This document shows positions 6,016-7,631 of a DNA stretch of 7,631 nt, in pieces. The stretch comes from Erysipelotrichaceae bacterium. Its GTDB lineage: Bacteria > Bacillota_I > Bacilli_A > Erysipelotrichales > Erysipelotrichaceae. How positions within the stretch are numbered: the first letter of the stretch is position 1; each line of letters starts with the position of its first letter. The stretch spans positions 1 through 7,631 of the forward strand of contig JAFOMB010000160.1 of the NCBI GenBank assembly GCA_017419065.1, in the 5' to 3' direction. The notes below the pieces were generated by a model, which searched no databases, had not been told where the DNA came from, and saw only the letters and a list, made by a program, of their open reading frames with translations. The translations under genes and the position numbers were made by a program.

Positions 6016-6046
6016 CATACGCAAAAACAGTCAATATTTGCGTATG
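6016..6046. promoter_or_regulatory. Inverted repeat (probable operator) in the fic promoter
   Basis: CATACGCAAA (6016-6025) and TTTGCGTATG (6037-6046) are perfect 10-bp inverted arms separated by 11 bases. The half-site centres are 21 bp apart, about two helical turns, as expected for a dimer binding one face of DNA. The right arm lies in the promoter spacer only three bases before the extended -10, so binding should block transcription. The winged helix of the Fic protein itself is a candidate ligand. There is no T run, so it is not a terminator. Confidence 0.7.
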
Positions 6047-6049
6047 AAA

Positions 6050-6058
6050 TGCTATGAT
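6050..6058 (+). promoter_or_regulatory. Extended -10 promoter of fic, implying a leaderless mRNA
   Basis: TGCTATGAT combines TG (6050-6051) with the -10 hexamer TATGAT (6053-6058). Transcription normally begins about seven bases past the hexamer, which is A6065, the first base of the chosen fic ATG. No good -35 is seen. This arrangement predicts an mRNA with no 5' leader. Confidence 0.6.
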
Positions 6059-6064
6059 AGGGGT

Positions 6065-7207
6065 ATGATCGATGAACTGACGAAGGAATTCCATAAAAGA
6101 GAACACAGCGGCTTTGAAGAGCTCTTAAAGACCCTGAAGAAGAACCCGGAGACTCTTCATTTTGAACTGGAAAAAGAGTACTTCTTTCTTCTGAACCAGT
6201 CTGTCTTTCAGGAGCTGCTGCAGCTTCATGAAGACAGGAAAGACTTCGATCATGTCTTTGAGAGCTTCTCTTCCTTCGGGAAGGAGAGACTGCTGGAACG
6301 CTATCTGGTCGATGAAGTCCTTTCCACCAATGAGATCGAAGGGATCGCTTCTTCAAAGGAAGAGATATTCCGGTCACTGAGACACGAAGCAGAAGGCGAT
6401 CAGCACATCGTCTCTTCGATCAACGTCTATAAGATCCTGATGGAGAGAAAAGTCTCTTCGCCAAAGGATCACAAGTCTTTAAGAAAACTCTATGATCTGC
6501 TGATCGGGAATACGCTGAAGAAGGAAGAGGAACCGGATGGGACATATTACCGGAGAGATCCTGTCTATCTCACTGACGGTCTGAAGTCTGTCCATACCGG
6601 GATCTATCCGGAAGAGAAGATCATCGCCTGTATGGAGGAGATCTTTACCCTGAATAAGAGAGAGGATCTCGACATCTTTGAGAGGATACTCCTTTCCCAC
6701 TTCCTCTTTGAGACCATACATCCTTACTATGACGGAAACGGCCGTTTAGGGCGCTTCCTCATGAGCCTGTCTCTGTATGAAAAGACACATTCCTGCTCTT
6801 CCTTCCTTCTGTCTTCTTCGATACGAAAACACAAAAAGGCCTATTATAAAGCCTTTGAGAAAAGCCGGAAGGAGACAGAACAGGGCTATCTGGTCCCTTA
6901 TGTCATCTCCATGGCGAAACTGCTTCATGAGGGCTTCAGGGAAGCTATAGAAGATCTGAGGACCATGAGAAGAAAAATCGAGGAGCTTCCGTATGAGTCA
7001 TCTCTTTCAAAGTCGGAGAATACCGTGTGGAAGCTGATCCGGGAAGCTTCGATCCTGTCTTCCTTCGGTATCTGCAACGAAGAACTCCTGAAAGTCTCTT
7101 CCCTGAGCCTTCGAAGCATTTCCTCCGCTGTAAAGAAACTGAAGGAACTGGGAATGACAGAGGAAGAGAGGATAGGAAAGTACATCTACCGGAGGGCAGT
7201 ATCCTAG
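6065..7207 (+). CDS. Class II Fic-domain protein (predicted AMP-transferase) with C-terminal winged helix
   Basis: Fic enzymes transfer AMP or another nucleotide from NTPs to hydroxyl side chains of target proteins; the target here is unknown. The core motif HPYYDGNGRLGR (219-230) has catalytic H219, D223, N225 and both arginines, so activity is expected. The inhibitory motif (S/T)xxxE(G/N) is present ahead of it as T88 to E92-G93 (TNEIEG), making this a self-inhibited class II Fic whose E92 would hold back R230. The last 65 residues (about 317-380) look like a winged helix-turn-helix, common in this subfamily. The start is uncertain: TTG at 6038 and ATG at 6044 are also in frame, but only ATG 6065 fits the extended -10. 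AGGGG lies one base from it, too close to act as a ribosome site. The gene stands alone, with no Phd/FicA-type antitoxin, as expected with an internal inhibitory helix. Confidence 0.93.
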   Translation: MIDELTKEFHKREHSGFEELLKTLKKNPETLHFELEKEYFFLLNQSVFQELLQLHEDRKDFDHVFESFSSFGKERLLERYLVDEVLSTNEIEGIASSKEEIFRSLRHEAEGDQHIVSSINVYKILMERKVSSPKDHKSLRKLYDLLIGNTLKKEEEPDGTYYRRDPVYLTDGLKSVHTGIYPEEKIIACMEEIFTLNKREDLDIFERILLSHFLFETIHPYYDGNGRLGRFLMSLSLYEKTHSCSSFLLSSSIRKHKKAYYKAFEKSRKETEQGYLVPYVISMAKLLHEGFREAIEDLRTMRRKIEELPYESSLSKSENTVWKLIREASILSSFGICNEELLKVSSLSLRSISSAVKKLKELGMTEEERIGKYIYRRAVS

Positions 7208-7212
7208 ATATA

Positions 7213-7222
7213 TTCCCGGGAA
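7213..7222. repeat. 10-bp perfect palindrome downstream of fic
   Basis: TTCCCGGGAA lies six bases past the fic stop codon and ahead of the terminator. With no loop it is unlikely to act as a hairpin and may be chance. It is G+C-dense in an otherwise A+T-rich gap. Confidence 0.35.
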
Positions 7223-7227
7223 ATACT

Positions 7228-7254
7228 AAAAAGACATCGATCAGGATGTCTTTT
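7228..7254. terminator. Bidirectional intrinsic terminator between convergent fic and YhhN-like genes
   Basis: AAAAGACATC (7229-7238) pairs with GATGTCTTTT (7245-7254) around the loop GATCAG. The plus strand ends in TTTT and the minus strand in TTTTT (7232-7228), so it can stop transcription from both sides. The minus-strand gene ends three bases away at 7257. Confidence 0.85.
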
Positions 7255-7256
7255 CC

Positions 7257-7631
7257 TTATAAAAGGCTTCCCCCCTGTCCCAATACCAGTCCGGCGACGA
7301 TGAGGAACTTGCCGAAGGCATAGGTGGACATGACATGGAAGTGTGTCTTTAATTTACAGTCCTTTTCAAAGCGGACGAAAAATAAACAGGCGTCCGATAC
7401 ATAGAAGAGAAGAGCTCCCAGTCCCGTGACGATGCCAGGGAAGCCTCCTAAGTACAGGGCTCTGTACCAGGCAAAACAGTTCATGATCCCGTTTACCAGA
7501 AGATAGACAAACATCAGATAGAAGAGTTTTCCCTTCAGATGCGGAGAAAGCCTCCAGAAGATGATCAGGGAAGCACTCAAGAAGAAGACGAAAAGAGCGA
7601 TGAGGAACCATACCGGGATCACCTTCAGATC
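7257..7631 (-). CDS. YhhN/TMEM86-like membrane protein, N-terminus beyond the window
   Basis: This is the C-terminal part, about 125 residues, of a polytopic membrane protein. It shows four or five hydrophobic segments and the family-like signature LGALLFYVSDACLFFVRF followed by YAFGKFLIVAGL, which recalls the YhhN family (lysoplasmalogenase in TMEM86 members; bacterial roles mostly unproven). Family members usually have about eight membrane segments and just over 200 residues, so the N-terminal half should lie beyond 7631. A GTG at 7622 could start a short ORF, but the frame stays open to the edge, no ribosome site precedes it, and LK residues continue the membrane-protein sequence upstream, so truncation by the window is more likely. 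The gene converges on fic and shares its terminator. Confidence 0.7.
   Translation of the reverse strand, partial: DLKVIPVWFLIALFVFFLSASLIIFWRLSPHLKGKLFYLMFVYLLVNGIMNCFAWYRALYLGGFPGIVTGLGALLFYVSDACLFFVRFEKDCKLKTHFHVMSTYAFGKFLIVAGLVLGQGGSLL

Noticed and set aside
5971..6057. 28-codon ORF ahead of fic (ATG 5971 to TGA 6055-6057)
   Set aside because: It has only a weak, too-close AAAGG, runs through the inverted repeat and the -10, and its peptide shows no signal. It is probably chance.
5943..6377. 144-codon minus-strand frame over the fic start
   Set aside because: It overlaps the conserved fic coding region in antisense, and its arginine/serine-rich translation looks like a shadow frame.
6065..7207. 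Fic as the toxin of a two-gene toxin-antitoxin pair
   Set aside because: The inhibitory TNEIEG motif is within the same protein and no small antitoxin gene lies beside it.
1..7631. Insertion sequences, prophage or integrase genes, tRNA or rRNA genes
   Set aside because: No transposase, integrase or structural phage motif was seen in any frame, no terminal inverted repeats flank the ATPase or fic genes, and no tRNA-like cloverleaf or rRNA segment was recognised by eye.

Overview
The window looks like a chromosomal segment of a low-to-mid G+C Firmicute. An Erysipelotrichia-like lineage would fit, but this is a guess from gene style rather than a database match. Support comes from a Bacillus-type elongation factor P (loop PGKGAA), Firmicute-type partner enzymes, strong AGGAGG-like ribosome binding sites, TATAAT-type promoters, the standard genetic code and short intrinsic terminators packed onto stop codons. 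No rRNA, tRNA, transposase or CRISPR array is visible.

Layout: (1) 1-1065 (+), a PnuC-family nicotinamide riboside/NMN-type transporter with an unusual acidic N-terminal extension that may begin outside the window. (2) 1125-1682 (+), elongation factor P. (3) 1703-2449 (+), an SDR reductase starting 20 bases after the efp stop codon, beyond an intrinsic terminator. (4) 2459-3667 (-), a DUF4143-type AAA ATPase with its own promoter and three identical palindromic operators at an exact 40-bp period. (5) 3811-5064 (-), a PLP enzyme of the methionine gamma-lyase/'aluminium resistance' YnbB family. (6) 5180-5938 (+), a lipoprotein divergent from it. (7) 6065-7207 (+), a class II Fic protein with a C-terminal winged helix, a 10-bp-arm inverted repeat in its promoter and an apparently leaderless start. 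(8) 7257-7631 (-), the C-terminal part of a YhhN/TMEM86-like membrane protein cut by the window end.

The main point is that efp, a YmfI-like SDR and a YnbB-like PLP enzyme lie within 4 kb. In Bacillus subtilis ymfI and ynbB are required for 5-aminopentanolylation of the EF-P loop lysine, but there the genes are scattered. The window therefore probably holds a compact EF-P modification locus, interrupted by an independently regulated AAA ATPase. The 20-base efp-SDR junction (terminator, no Shine-Dalgarno, forced start) looks suited to making much EF-P and little enzyme.

The ATPase and Fic genes share a design: a single accessory gene whose protein carries a predicted DNA-binding helix-turn-helix, and a symmetric site lying in the promoter spacer against an extended -10. 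Autoregulation is the natural inference. Four genes (efp, SDR, ynbB-like, lipoprotein) have terminators whose hairpins include the stop codon.
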